64,000 bases of DNA from Cocos nucifera (GCA_006176705.1 QRFJ01002298.1:62001-126000); one strand, 5' to 3'. Numbered from the stretch's first letter, positions 33,684 through 46,208 are shown. Numbers and translations are program-made. The notes: generated from the sequence alone by a model not told the origin.

Positions 33684-35668
33684 TATATATATATATATAT
33701 ATATTATTTTTTCAATTGAATAAGTATCCAACTTGGATGGATAAATTTTATACGATCTAACTAAGAAGCAGGATAGTTATGTATTTTTAAAAAAAATATA
33801 TAAAATTAATTTGAATCAAATAATAATATTTTCCATCCCAAATTCATCCATCATGATAATATCTTTATTTATTTATGATCCCACTTCCTTTCATTTATCT
33901 CTCTCTTCTTTTTATCAACATCAAAATTCATCCCGCCCCAAATCAGATAAACATAAGAAAAGTTAATAAAAAAATTTTAAAAAAATCAAAAATAAAACCT
34001 TTTTAACCTATTCTTGCCTACCACCGCCAAAACTTAATTACCTGGCCTTTCCTCTCATCTCTTTTATCCTCACCCAGCGTGCCGCCCATCCACTTTGTTG
34101 CCATGTCTCGCTTTCTACAATCCAGAACAGTTATCCGAAATTGATGTCTTTTTTTAATAATAATAATAATAATAATATATATATATATTTAAAAAAAATA
34201 AGGGGAAATTGATGTCTTGATTTGACTGTTTTTGCCCATCCATTTCGAAAGCATGGAAGTCCAGGAAAGAAATCAAGAAAGATACGGAGAAAATCTCTTG
34301 ATACATTTACATCCCCACGACCATGCATTCAATTTTATCTGGAACAAAATGACAAAATGGATACTAAAGTCATGGCGGATGTCAAGATATTAAAGTAATA
34401 AATGGTAAGGTTATCTCAGCTGGCGCCATTTAATTGGTGGAATTTAATGTGAGGAGCATGGCGCATGTACCAAAACTAAGAGGATGTTGCATTGAATGAA
34501 AAGTAACGTTTGCCAAATGCAAGAGGGAGAGAACCAAGATATGCTACTTTTTTAGAAAATACCAATCTAGATGTCACTTATGTCATCAACGGGGCACATC
34601 AAAAATTTAATAAGAATCACCATCTTTAGATCCAGCACAGAGGAGTTTATTAGATTATTGGAAAGGGTAATGGATCATGATCGAGCTGTTTGACTATCAT
34701 CAAAATGGACAAGTGACAGCAATTGATGGAACATGTTTGCTGATCGGTATCCGTTCTTGAACCATGGGAGATTCTATCTCTATCTATTTTTGGAAAAATG
34801 CCCAAAATTTATTTAGATATTTCTATAAATTTGAACCGAAAATTATATAAAAATTAGATTTATTGATCCATCCATCTTGTATTTTTTAAAAATCTTTTGG
34901 AATCCAACTCAGATCCTAACTTTTAAATTGCAGGAAAGAAAGATCGAAGATAATTTTTTTCTTAAAATAAAATTTGAGTTAAATGATATACAGAATCATA
35001 TTTAGATAAATATTATAATTTATAAATTTTATAGAAATTTTAGCTTAATTTTATAAGAATATCCAAATCAGTGCGAAGTAGAAAAATTTTATCTGATATA
35101 GATTTTGATCCCTGATAATTAATCAATATAAGGACAAGGTAGCTAGCTTCCTCCAAGGGATGGAGAATTTGGAATTATCCTGTTTCTGCATCCTTTATTA
35201 TGACCCTTTCTGTTGTCATCTCTTCGCTCCGGCCACATCCTCCTCGGCTTGGGATCCATCCAGCCGACTTGTTTGGATCTGCATTCAATTGCACCTTTAC
35301 CCTATCATTACTCCTTTCCGGATTTTTTTTTTTTTTGCTTTTGGGTAAGACTCCGGATGGTCTATTTACCCCAAACTCGTTTGATTCATGAAATTTTTTT
35401 AAAAAAATAAAAAAAATTATTTAATTAAAATTAAAAAATAAAAAAATTATTAAAAATTATTTTTTATATTTATTAAAAATAAAAATTCATGGAGAAGATG
35501 GATTTTAATATTTTCTATAGGATGAAAAGTAATGATGCTTTTTTTTTCAAAATATTTTTTTTTAATTTTATAAAATATAATAGATGGTTAGAATGAAATA
35601 CTTAATGATGATAATATAATATTATGTTAATATTATCATAATATTTATATAAATATAATATTAATATT

Positions 35669-35673
35669 ATAAT
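35669..35673. repeat. target-site duplication of element B copy 1, left (ATAAT)
   Basis: ATAAT directly precedes the 5' LTR and is repeated at 44724-44728. Confidence 0.88.
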
Positions 35674-36879
35674 TATTGGGGATAAATCTCATTCTCACTG
35701 AAGTCTAGTTCAATGCTCGGTTTAATGCAACCAGTAGCCGCGGAAGAGCTTCAGCAGATGGGTCTTAGCCAAACCATTACAGCCGGCCGAACTACTTAGC
35801 GGTCGAGCTTCTTGGAACGCCCAGCAGCCGGGCTTTAGTCGAACCCCCAACGGCCGAGCTTCTTCGAACCTGTTCAGCCGGTCGAACTACTTAGCGGTCG
35901 AGCTCCTTCGGACTCCTCAGCCGCCGAGCTCCTTCGGACTCCCAACGTCTAGATCGAACTCCTTCAGCCGGCCGAGCTACTTAGCGGGTGAGCTCCTTCG
36001 GACTCCCAGCATCCGGACCGAACCCCTTCAGCTGGCCGAGCTACTTAGCGGCCGAGCTCTTTCGAACTCCCAGCGTCCGGACCGAACCCCTTCAACCGAT
36101 CGAGCTACTTAGCGGCTGAGCTCCTTGAACTCCCAGCAGCCGAGCTCTAGCTGAACTCAACCGCCGAGCTTCAGTCAGACTCCCACAAGAGCCGAACTCT
36201 CTCCGCGTCGTTACAGCCAGGCGCCTGCGGAAGCCGAACTCCCTCCAAGCTTCCTCTCCGACTGGATTTCTTCAAGGGCTGGACTTCTCACCGACCGAGC
36301 TCCTACCGAACTTTCCAACGATCGAGCCTTAGCCGCGCACCTCCAGCCAGATGCCTACGGAAGCCGAACTCCTTCTGAGCTTCCTCTTCAGGAGTCCGAA
36401 CTCCTCCAAAATGGGCACACGTCGAAGCCCTTCAACCCTTCATTCGGCCTCAAGCGGCGCTGCAGCTATCACCATCAGTCCGCCGCAAGCGACAGCGACC
36501 CGCTATCAGGCGGCGATGGCTGTCACCATCAACCCGCTGCAGATGGCACCTTTCCATGAGACTGACTCCGCTGGACCTCGAGTGGCCCACCAGCATGCGG
36601 CTACAACTGTCATTATCAAGCTCCGCTATAAAAAGGACCCTCCAAATATGCTAATCCTAATCTCTCTGATCTCTAAGCTCTCCTCTTCTTCTCCAAGCTC
36701 CGAAACTCATTCTCGAGCACTCCATTCCTTTTGGTCAGAGCTGACTTGATCGTCGGAGGGTCCTACCAGAGCCACCCCCTACCGGCTCCGCACGGAACTT
36801 TATTTTGCAGATCTCCGATGGCGACCACGTCGGCCTCCACTCCAGTAGATTTCGGTGATGACCAGATTCTGCGTCAACA
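35674..36879 (+). repeat. 5' LTR of element B copy 1 (1206 bp)
   Basis: Starts TATTGGGGATAAATC and ends TTCTGCGTCAACA. U3 contains an irregular repeat of about 60 bp built from GCCGAGCTACTTAGCGGCCGAGCTCCTTCGGACTCCCAGC (35790-36150). A TATA box, TATAAAAAG, lies at 36627-36635. Up to about 36645 it is nearly identical to 52940-53911; beyond that the two copies diverge. Confidence 0.93.
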
Positions 36880-36898
36880 GATTGGCACTAGAAGGAGG
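36880..36898 (+). other. primer binding site of element B copy 1
   Basis: GATTGGCACTAGAAGGAGG directly after the LTR. The family form GATTGGCGCTAGAAGG has lost its CpG here. Confidence 0.85.
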
Positions 36899-37008
36899 GC
36901 CCGAACCTCCGAGGTTCCCTTATTCTTAAAAGAGTGCTCGATGACGATTTCTCTCTTTCCACTCCATAGATCTCTCTTCTTCCTCTGTAGAATTTCTTTC
37001 CAAAAAAA

Positions 37009-38465
37009 ATACCCCCTAGGAGAGCCTCGACCTGATGATCGACGGCCTCCGTGGTCCGATCCCATTCGGATCCATCCGCTTCTGCTCCAGCCCTGGCAAC
37101 CCAAGCTCACCCTATAGCCATAGTGGATGCGGAGCAGTTCAACCTGCTCATCCAGCAGGTTCGTGGTCTCACGGAGGCAGTGCAGGTGGTGCAGGCCATG
37201 CACCAGCAGGCTCCAGTACCAGCTCAACCGGCACGAGATTCTCCAGAGCTGTGTGGTCCAGTTCAGGGGCGACCGACATGGGCTATCCGACCTTCAATCC
37301 CTGGAAGAGGAAGGCAACGGAGGGAGAGCCCCAGCTCGGACCGCGGCTCGACCCAGGATGAAGCTTCACACCCATTCTGCAAGAAAATCTTGGAGATCAG
37401 AGACCGCGAAGATCTCCTGGATCAGAGGCTCATAGAAATGAGCCGACGAATCGAAGAACTTCGTCACACTCCCTCCTCACGCGGTAATGACATCTGCACT
37501 GACCCTCCTTTTTCGCAGAAAATCATGCAGAAATCGATCTCACCAAACTTCAAGCTCCCGCAGTTCAAGAGCTACGATGGGACCACCGATCCGATCGACC
37601 ACTTGGAAGCCTTCCGGACAACTATGTTGCTCCATGACGCGTCAGACGCTATCATGTGCTGGGCTTTCTCCTCTACCCTTAAAGGGGCCGCCAGGAACTG
37701 GTACTCGGCGCTCAAGCCGAGTACCATCTTATCGTTTGACCAGATGAGTCAACAGTTTGCAGCCCACTTTGTTAGTAGTCGACATCTACGCCGAGGTTTG
37801 GATTCCTTAATGACCATCAGGCAGAAGAAGGGAGAACCCATCCGGGCTTACGTCACCCGATTTAATACTGCCGCACTGGAGGTCCGGGATCTGGACCAGT
37901 CAGTCGCCATGGCCGCTCTCAAGGGCGGCCTTCAGAAGAATGACTTACTGTTCTCTCTGGAAAAGAAGTATTCCAAAAATTTTGCCAACATGTTTGCTCG
38001 GGCTGAAAGTTATGCCGGGCAGAGGAGGCCTTCGAGTCTAAGGACGACGAAGCCAGCGGCAAGCGGCGAATCGATGGGCCAGGCAGGCCCACCGAAGAAA
38101 GGAAGCAGACTGAAGCTCGGTTGCGTTCCCAGACTCTCCCTGATCGTGGGCAAGCTCGAACTCCCCCTCAGGCTCGGAGGCACAGAAGCCTCGATAGAAG
38201 GGCGCACCGAGATTCCCTCCAGGACCGAAGTTCTCCCCGACGACGACGATTTCACAGCTACGCCCCCTTTAATGCTTCGAAGACTCAAGTACTGATGGAG
38301 ATCCGGGAGCAACTTCCAAGATCGAAGAGAATGCGTTTCCATCCTAGCAAGCGCAATCCCAACAAGTTCTGCCTTTACCATCGCGACCACGGTCATGACA
38401 CTGAGGAGTGCATCCAACTCCAGGACGAGATCGAAGAGCTCATCAGGCGAGGCAGACTTAGCTGA
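37009..38465 (+). pseudogene. gag of element B copy 1, start codon lost and frameshifted
   Basis: At the position of the Gag start the sequence reads ATA (37009-37011) where copy 2 has ATG. The Gag core is otherwise well kept: FKLPQFKSYDGTTDPIDHLEAF near 37550-37610, MSQQFAAHFVSSRHLRRG and MAALKGGLQKNDLLFSLEKKY. One base is missing near 38016 (TATGCCGGGC against TATGCCCGGGC), shifting the frame. After the shift the Arg/Ser/Pro segment and the zinc knuckle CLYHRDHGHDTEEC remain readable to a TGA near 38463. Confidence 0.9.
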
Positions 38466-40310
38466 TTTCTGCGAAGACGACCTAAGGAGAAGGAAGATCG
38501 ACTGAGAGCGGTACCTTCAAGTGGAAAAAACTAGCAAGAAGATCGGCTGTCCCTTGGCGTCATCAACACTATCTCGGGGGGACTTCAGCAAGGGGAGGCC
38601 ACCAAACCCGAGGGACCGATGAAGAGGTGGAGGACCATGGAACCCATGACCTTCACTGAGGTGAACGACCAGGGGATCCAATTTTCGTACAATGACGCAG
38701 TTGTAATTTTTTTGAATATTGCTGACTACGATGTACGCCGTATTTTGGTAGATAATGAAAGCTCGATCGATGTGTTGTTTTACGATGCCTTCTCAAAAAT
38801 GTCCCTGCCCAACGACCGCTTGGGGCCTATGAATTCACCGCTGGTAGGGTTCGCTGGCAATGCCATACCAGTCGAAGGCATAATAACATTGACTGTAGCG
38901 GCAGGACAATGCCCGAAGCTGGCTAAGGTGTGGGTCGACTTCCTAGTCGTAAGGATCTCGTCCGCCTATAACGCAATCCTTGGCCGACCTGGTCTAAATG
39001 CACTCCGGGCGGTAGTGTCATCCTATCTTTTGAAGATGAAGTTTCCGACGAGTCACGAGGTCGGAGAAGTCGGAGGAGACCAAGCTCTGACGAGGTATTG
39101 CTACTCGATCGCCCTGCATAAGGGAGATCAGCCTGACCCTTATCTTGTTGATAGATTGGATGTCCGCGATGACCTCACTGAGGAGCGGGGCGAGCCTATA
39201 GAGGACCTCGTCTCTGTGCCCTTGAATGATGAAAACTCGAAACACGTGGTGCAAATCGGCTCCAACTTAGCGGTCGAAGTTCGGGAGCAGCTCGTCGCTT
39301 TCCTCAGAAGAAATGCGAATGTCTTCGCCTGGACCCCTGTGGATATGCCGAGGATTGATGTCGAGGTCATAGAACATCGACTGGCCATCGATCCGAGGCA
39401 CCGATCGATAAGAGAAAAGATGCGCCACCACGCCCCGAAGAGGCAGAAAGCGATCATCGAAGAAGTAGACAAGCTCCTCAAAGCCGAACTCATCTAGGAG
39501 GTTAACTATCCGACCTGGGTCTCAAACATGGTTCTCATCAAGAAAGTGAATAACAAATGAAGGATGTGCGTCGACTTCAAGAAGCTAAACAAGGCCTGCC
39601 CGAAGGACAGCTACCTCCTACCCAAGATCGACCAGCTAGTGGATGCAACCTCGGGCCATGAGCTCCTCACCTTCATGGACGCCTTTTCTGGTTACAATCA
39701 GATACGCATGGCACCCAAGAACGAAGAGAAGACCGCCTTCATTACTAACCGAGGTCTTTATTGCTATAGGGTCATGCCTTTTGGACTCAAGAATGCATGG
39801 GCAACATACCAGCGTTTGGTTAATAAGGTCTTCAAGGAGCAGATCGACCGCAACATGGAGGTGTACGTAGATGATATGCTCGTCAAAAGTCAAGCTTCAA
39901 CAGACCACCTGACCGACCTTAAAGAGACCTTTGATGCACTTAAGAAGCACAAGATGAAGCTGAACCCGACCAAATGCGCCTTTGGTGTGACCTCTAGAAA
40001 ATTTTTCGGGTTCATGATATCAAGATGCGGAATTGAGGCAAACCCCCAGAAAATCCGAGCCATTCAGAAAATGACAATTCCAAAGACGATCAAGGAAGTT
40101 CAGCGCCTGGCCGAAAAGGTGGCATCCCTAAATCGCTTCATCTCAAGGTCGGTCGAACGATGCATGCCCTTCTTCGAGGTTCTCAAGCGACCGAAGAACT
40201 TCTGCTGGACGGTGGAGTGCCAACAGGCATTCAAGGAGCTCAAAAACTACCTCGACATGCCCCCACTACTGGCAAAGTCTGAACTCGAAGAAGAATTATT
40301 CCTATCTTAG
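38466..40310 (+). pseudogene. PR-RT of element B copy 1 with in-frame stops
   Basis: The frame carries on from gag. The protease has ILVDNESSIDVLFYDAF, where the active-site DNG has become DNE, so it is likely inactive. RT has WRM.VDFKKLNKACPKDSY, FMDAFSGYNQIRM and the YVDD box near 39867-39878. Stops include the TGA near 38463, the TAG near 39495 and a TGA at about 39558 replacing the Trp of NNKWRM. All fit C-to-T or G-to-A changes. The first RNase H begins (CWTVECQQAFKELKNYL) and is lost after 40310. Confidence 0.9.
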
Positions 40311-41590
40311 CTAATCTCTCCGTGCCTTGGCGGCAATCTTGGTACAGGAGAAGCAAAGACGCAGCGACCGATCTACTACGTGAGTCGAGTCATGGGGACG
40401 TTAGAGATCAGGTACTTCTATATTTAAGGGAAAATTATATCTCTAGCGAGATCGATTTTACTTTGGCCCATTTTTTCTCACAGGACCAATCGGATTGTGG
40501 AGCTTTCAGAGCGAATCATCCTCAAGAGTTCGACATGTACCACCCATCGATCGCCCATTCTATTTTTGGGATCACATCCAAAAAAAGGTAATTAGCCATG
40601 GCAAAAAATTTAAAACGAGTGCCAAAAGCCAAAAATATATAAGCTTGCGAATTTCTCGCTAGGCTACACTTTCTCAGCAAGATCGCGAGTACATATCGAG
40701 TTGTGAAACAGATCGAATATAGGTCCGCGAAATAAAGATAGCGAAAAATTAGTATCGAAACTCATTCTAGTTTGGTCATAACAGCTAGGCCAGAGGACGG
40801 CATACTTTGTGTTAGAATGCCCATTAGTCTCACATCCTGATATTATCTATGACCCGAGATAAGGTGGAAATTTTTGAGTTGATAAAATAAACACACATTT
40901 CATGTATAGCCGAGAGCGTTAGTAAAGAGAAGTAAGCTAGGAATCTATTCCATCCTGAAACCGGTGAGGAGAGTGATATATCATTCGCCGAACAGACGGT
41001 GAAAGGCTCTGAAGTCCGCAGAGTCGCTCGGATAACCACTACCAGAAATACGTAAGAGTCGACCTCAGAGAAACACATACATTCAGTGAACAAAAAGCTT
41101 CTGGATTTGGAGTTCTTTGGTCAACCTTACGGGAATTTAGTTGTGTACCATGTATCACTCCTGAAATTTGGCGTAGGTTGCGGAAGATATTGGGGTTCGG
41201 GGTGGTACACAGGCCCAAAACAGGTTGAAGTGAGATAAATCCCACACAATGTGGACGCAGGATGCGCTATAATAATGACTTTTATAAAGAGGCTCTACGT
41301 TGTTTTACGTCTGATAAATACTTAGAGGGTGTGTAAAAACGTCATCGAATTATCGTAAAGGTGTTATTGATGAAGCTCAAGTCCGTGCACCGAATGGCTG
41401 AAGCGCACCCCTAGACCAAGACAATGAGGGAAAAGGGAATTATGGCAAGCCTACAAACAGAGTTGGCTCGGTACTACCACTCCAGGGGTTAAAATAGAAG
41501 TTCGAGATGGAGGACTTAGTGCTCCGACGAGCCGCTGTCGCTCAGCCTCAAAGTCAACGGAAAGCTTTCGTTCCAAACTGGAAAAATCGT
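40311..41590 (+). pseudogene. scrambled RNase H-integrase region of element B copy 1
   Basis: Expected to encode RNase H, the second RNase H and integrase. Isolated fragments of the family sequence appear in the right order (GACCAATC near 40485, GAGTTCGACAT near 40530, CCCATCGATC near 40550, AGTTCGAGATGGAGGACTTAGTGCTCCGACGAGCC near 41490) separated by unrelated-looking bases and many small indels. The length is also short: about 1.3 kb against about 2.2 kb in copy 2. It looks more like poor-quality consensus than ordinary decay. Confidence 0.6.
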
Positions 41591-42950
41591 ATGAGGTGAT
41601 GAGGTCATCCGATCCGAAACTTATCGTCTGAAGGAACTCGAAGGGAATAGTACTTCTCCAACCTTAGAACTCAGAGAACCTAAGGATGTAATTATCAGTA
41701 GACTTTCTTTAAAAACTTTCTTCGCTATGCATTATTAATTTTTGGTAAAGGATTAGCGTGATGGCAGAAAAGAAATGAGCCGAAGTGGCCCGTTAGAAAT
41801 AGGAGGAGAACCTCGTCCTAATGCAAGCATCAAAAAATCTCTAAACTCGGCTGTAGGAGATAAGATCTCCCTGCGGATCAATCTCGGCCGGTGAAAAATA
41901 AGACCTTCCCAAACAGTCGAAGGCCTAGTTCACAAGGATGAGATTGGGGGGAGAGGCTCGGATAATGGTCCGATGTGCTCCCACAGCCCGTTTAGGAGAA
42001 GGAGGAGGACCTCATCCTAATGCGAGCAAAGTCGAAGGCCTCGTTCCTTAGACGAGATGGGAGGAGAGGCTCGACCGACGGTCCGCATGTGCCACCCTAG
42101 TCCATTAAGGAATAGGAGGTGCTCATTCCTAATGCGAGCAAAGTCGAAGGTCTCGTTCACATAGACGAGATGGAGAAGGGCCTCGGAGGGGCGATTGGTC
42201 CGCAATGTGCCCCCACAGCCCGTTTAGAACAAAAGGAGATCTCGTCCGAGAATGCAAGCAATCGAAGGCCTCTATAAAGGACGAGATGGAGGGAGAGGCT
42301 TCGGACCGACGGTCCACATGTTACCCCCACAGCCCCATTAGGAGCAGAGCAGGAGGAGAACCTCATCCCTAATGCGAGCAAAGTCGAAGGCCTCGTTCAT
42401 AAAGGACGAGATGGGGGGAGAGGCTCGGACGACGGTCTGCATGTACCCCACAGTCCGTTAGGAGTAGGAGGAGGACCTCGTCCTAACACGAGCAAAGTCA
42501 AAGACCTCGTTCATCTTAGACGAGATGGGAGAGAGGCTCGGACGACGGTCCACATGTGCCTCCATAGTCCGTTAGGAATAGAAGGAGAACCTCGTCTTAA
42601 TGCGAGCAAAGTCGAAGACCTCATTCACAAAGGATGAGATGGGGGGAGAGGCTCGGACGACGGTCTGCATATGCCCCGACAGCCCATTAGAAGAAGGAGG
42701 AGGACCTCATTCTAACGCGAGCAAAGTCGAAGGCCTCGTTCACCTTAGACAAGATAGGGGAAGAGGCTTGGACGACGGTCCGCATGTATCCCCACAGTCC
42801 GTTAGGAACAGAAGGAGAATCTCGTCCTAACGTGAGCAAAGTCGAAGGCCTCGTTCACCTTAGACGAGATGGAGAAAAGCGGACGACGATCCGAATGTGC
42901 CCCCACGGCCTATTAGAAACAAGAGGAGAATCTCGTCCTAATGCGAGCAC
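41591..42950 (+). repeat. 3' non-coding region and array (i) of element B copy 1
   Basis: After the end of pol (GAACTCAGAGAACCTAAGGATGT) the 115-bp unit repeats from about 41790 to 42950 with GAGCAAAGTCGAAGGCCTCGTTCA and GTGCCCCCACAGCCCGTTAGGA blocks. Units before about 42400 contain many small indels against copy 2; after that the copies agree. Confidence 0.85.
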
Positions 42951-43491
42951 CCGCATCAACCTCGGCCAAAAGAGATACGACCTCTTCCGAGCGACCGTGT
43001 CAACCTCGACTAGAGAGCTTCAACTTCAACCTTGGCTAAAGAAGATCTCTTCCGAGCGGTCGAGACAATCTCGGCCAAAGATAAAATCGGAGACAATCTC
43101 ATCCTAACACGAGCGCCCGCATCAACCTCGGCCAAAAGAGATAGGATCTCTCCCAAGCGACCGTGTCAACCTCGGTTGGAGAGCTTTAACTTCGACCTCG
43201 GCTAGAGATAGGATCTCTTTCGAGCGCCCGTATTAACCTCAGCTGCTGGAGACAATATCGCCCCCGAGGAGCTCAACCTCCGACTTCGATCACAGCGGAC
43301 GAAGCCTCCCTCAACCTCGGTTGAAGATGGGATCTTCCCCAGGCTTCAACTTCAATATCAACTTTAGCTGGAGATGAGATCTCCTTCGAGCTTCGATCTG
43401 GACTAGCACGGGGGCTCAGAAGAAGACTTCGGCAGTCGCCTTTCTTGCACTCCCTTCCTTCGAGTTTCGAACTCGAAAGTGGGGGGGTTAG
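42951..43491 (+). repeat. degenerate array (ii) and polypurine tract of element B copy 1
   Basis: About ten diverged units of CAACCTCGGCCAAAAGAGATAGGATCTC type lie at 42951-43400. The polypurine tract CGAAAGTGGGGGGGTTAG is at 43474-43491, directly before the LTR. Confidence 0.8.
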
Positions 43492-44723
43492 TGTTGGGGA
43501 TAAACTCCGCTCCCACCGAAGTCTAGTTCGATGCTCGGTCTAATGCAATTAGTAGCCGCGGAAGAGCTTCAACAGATAGATCTTAGCCAAACCCTTACAG
43601 CCGATCGAACTACTTAACGGTCGAGCTCCTTGGACACCCAGCAGCCGAGCTTTAGCCGAACCCTCAGCGATCGAGCTTCTTCGAATCCGTTCAATTGGCC
43701 GAACTACTTAGCGGCCGAGCTTCTTCGAACTCCTCAGCCGCCGAGCTCCTTCGGACTCCCAGCATCTGGATCAAACCCCTTCAGCCAACCGAGCTACTTA
43801 GCGGTCGAGCTTCTTTGGACTCCCAACATCCGAATCGAACCCCTTCAGCCAGCTGAGCTACTTAGCAGTCGAGCTCCTTTGGACTCCTCAGCTGTCGAGC
43901 TCCTTCGAACTTTCAACATCCGGACCGAACTCCTTCAGCCGATCGAGCTACTTAGCAGTCGAGCTTCTTGAACTCCCAACAGCCGGGCTCTAGCTGAACT
44001 CAACCGTCGAGCTTCAGTCAGACTCCCGCAAGAGCCGAACTCTCTCCGTATCGTTACAGCCAGGCGCCTGCGGGAGCCAAACTCCCTCCAAGCTTTATCT
44101 CCGATCGAATTTCTTCAAGGGCTGGACTTCTCACCGACCGAGCTCCTATCGAACTTTCCAGCGGTCGAGCCTTAGCCGCACACCTCCAACCAGACGCCTA
44201 CGGAAGCCAAACTCCTTCTGAACTTTCTCTTCAGGAGTCCGAACTCCTCCAAAATAGACACACGTCGAAGTCCTTCAATCCTTCATTCAGCCTCGAGCGA
44301 TGCTGTAGCCATCATCATTAGTCCACTGCAAGCAATAGCGACCCGCTATCAGATGGTGATGGCTGTCACCATCAACCCACTGTAGACGGCACCTTTCCAT
44401 GAGATTGACTCCGTCGGACCTCGAGCGGTCCGTCAGCATGCGGCTACAGCTGTCATCATCAAGCTCCGCTATAAAAAAGATCCTCCAGATATGCTAATCC
44501 TAATCTCTCTGATCTCTAAGCTCTCCTCTTTTTCTCCAAGCTTCAGAACTCATTTTTGAGCACTCCATTCCTATTGGTCAGAGCAGACTTGATCATCAGA
44601 GGATCCTACCGAAGCCACCCCTCCATCGGCTCCGCACGAAACTTTATTTTGCTGGTCCCCAGCGGCGACCTCGTCGGCCTCCACTCCAGCGAATTCCGAC
44701 GACGATCAGATTCTATGTCAACA
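43492..44723 (+). repeat. 3' LTR of element B copy 1 (1232 bp)
   Basis: Starts TGTTGGGGATAAACTCC and ends TTCTATGTCAACA. TATAAAAAAG lies near 44470. It is followed by ATAAT. Matches 61623-62854 along its whole length. Confidence 0.93.
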
Positions 44724-44728
44724 ATAAT
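44724..44728. repeat. target-site duplication of element B copy 1, right (ATAAT)
   Basis: ATAAT directly after the 3' LTR, matching 35669-35673. Confidence 0.88.
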
Positions 44729-45391
44729 ATTTATTATATTTTAATATTTATACTAATATAATATTTTTATTAATATTAATATAGTATTTATATTAACATA
44801 TCTATATTTATATTAATATAATATTATATTTATTAAAATATTAATAAATTTATTATATCAAAATATTAATATTATATTAACATAATATAATATATTAGTA
44901 TTATATTAATATAATAAATTACTATGATCTAATTTTATATTATAATATCTTAATATTATTTTTATATTAATATAAATATAATATTATTATATTTATAAAG
45001 TTTAGGAGTAAAATATATGTTCTTATATCTTAAGGATATAATGGATATTCTACATAGTTTTTCTAAAAAAATAATGTTCAATCAAACATAAATTATTTTT
45101 CAATAAGTCACTTCTTATGGCGAACCAAACATACCAAAATTCTATTTACAAGAAATAACTTTCTAGGAAATGACTTTTTGAGAAGTTACTTTCTGGAAAG
45201 AAAAGTTTTTCCTACGAACCAAAAGAGTCCTCGATTCTTCTTTGCTTTCTCGTCATTCGTTATAATGTATGGAGTTGGATCTCATAATAAAAATTTTATA
45301 GTTTATTATTTTTTTAATATATCATAAATAATATGATACTGTGTATATGTAATAACTATATTATATTTATTCAATCACATTATTATATACT
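44729..45391. other. AT-rich spacer between element B and element F
   Basis: 44729-45000 is a near-pure A/T run of TATTAATATAATATT type. The rest is AT-rich without coding signal. Repeated at 62860-63524 with a 2-bp length difference in the AT run. Confidence 0.7.
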
Positions 45392-46208
45392 TGTTGTGGG
45401 TTAGTTATAGCTCATCCTTGACCAAATATTCATCGATCTTAGCCGACCTATCGTACTAAGCCATCCAAAGATGATCGACTGCTGTCTGCCTACCCCCGAC
45501 CAACCTTCCTTCTGCAACAGGCTATTTGCACACTAATGATTTGCCATAGGTCTTATCCGACCGATCAATCTCCGAGAGCAGTTGTGTTATAGGTCGGCTA
45601 TTGTTAACCTACTATAAATCATTGGTGGATGAGCTATTTCATAGGACAGTCTTTTCGAATTTGTTGGTGAGAAGCTACATATGACCGACCTACTCAATAT
45701 AGATAGTATTTTATCAACTATCATTAGACAACCAATGTTGGAGCCCAGCGTGCCTCGAACGATGGTCTTATATGACCTGCTATAGGTCATCCTTGGTCGA
45801 CCCATTATACGTCATCTTTTGCCGACCTACACCTTTTTCTCTCCTCTCCAAATTAGGAAACTCTAAATAGAGGAGTCCTCCGCGATCCTGCCTTACAGAA
45901 AAAGAAAAATATCTCTCGAATCAATCTGGTGTGATAAATTTGAAAAGCAATTAGAGTCCAAGATCGATACGACTCCAATTTCTCTCTTATAAATAAGAGA
46001 CTCTAGAACCCTCCAGGTATGCACTCAATTGGATGCTTTCTCTTTTCATTATTCTCCAATCTCCTAACTTGAGCATTGGAGGATCTTCACCGGAGAACAC
46101 CACGATGAGGACTCTTTTAAAGGAGTTCGGGCGAGGCTCCAGTAGTAGTTCTTCCTTGGCCACATATTTCTTGGCAGCCGACCTCAGGCGGGAAGATCAG
46201 GAGCAATA
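45392..46208 (+). repeat. 5' LTR of another gypsy family, element F (about 817 bp)
   Basis: Starts TGTTGTGGGTTAG, has a TATA box TATAAATA at 45988-45995, and carries the conserved CTAACTTGAGCATTGGAGGATC at 46066-46087. It ends before a PBS-like TTGGCGCTAGAGGAAG at 46210. The end reads GAGCAATA where CA is expected, so the boundary is approximate. U3 holds repeated GACCTAT/TCGGCC phrases such as TATAGGTC and TCGACC. A second copy of its start begins at 63525. Confidence 0.7.

Larger units (their letters stand above)
31809..35673. other. AT-rich intergenic spacer between elements A and B
   Basis: No coding signal. It contains the two fold-back elements at 32525-33683, a run of AAATAAATATAAAC repeats at 33190-33480, an AAT microsatellite at about 34157-34175, and a weaker fold-back candidate at about 34800-35075. 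The whole spacer is repeated at 49075-52939 with no length change. Confidence 0.75.
35674..44723 (+). mobile_element. Tat element B, copy 1 (decayed)
   Basis: A 9050-bp insertion: 5' LTR 35674-36879, PBS, decayed gag-pol 37009-40310, a scrambled segment to about 41500, 3' non-coding arrays, PPT and 3' LTR 43492-44723, flanked by ATAAT. The LTRs differ by roughly a tenth over their first 100 bp, mostly C/T and G/A changes, so the insertion is not young. The outer parts are repeated almost exactly at 52940-62854, but the interior is not. Confidence 0.93.
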
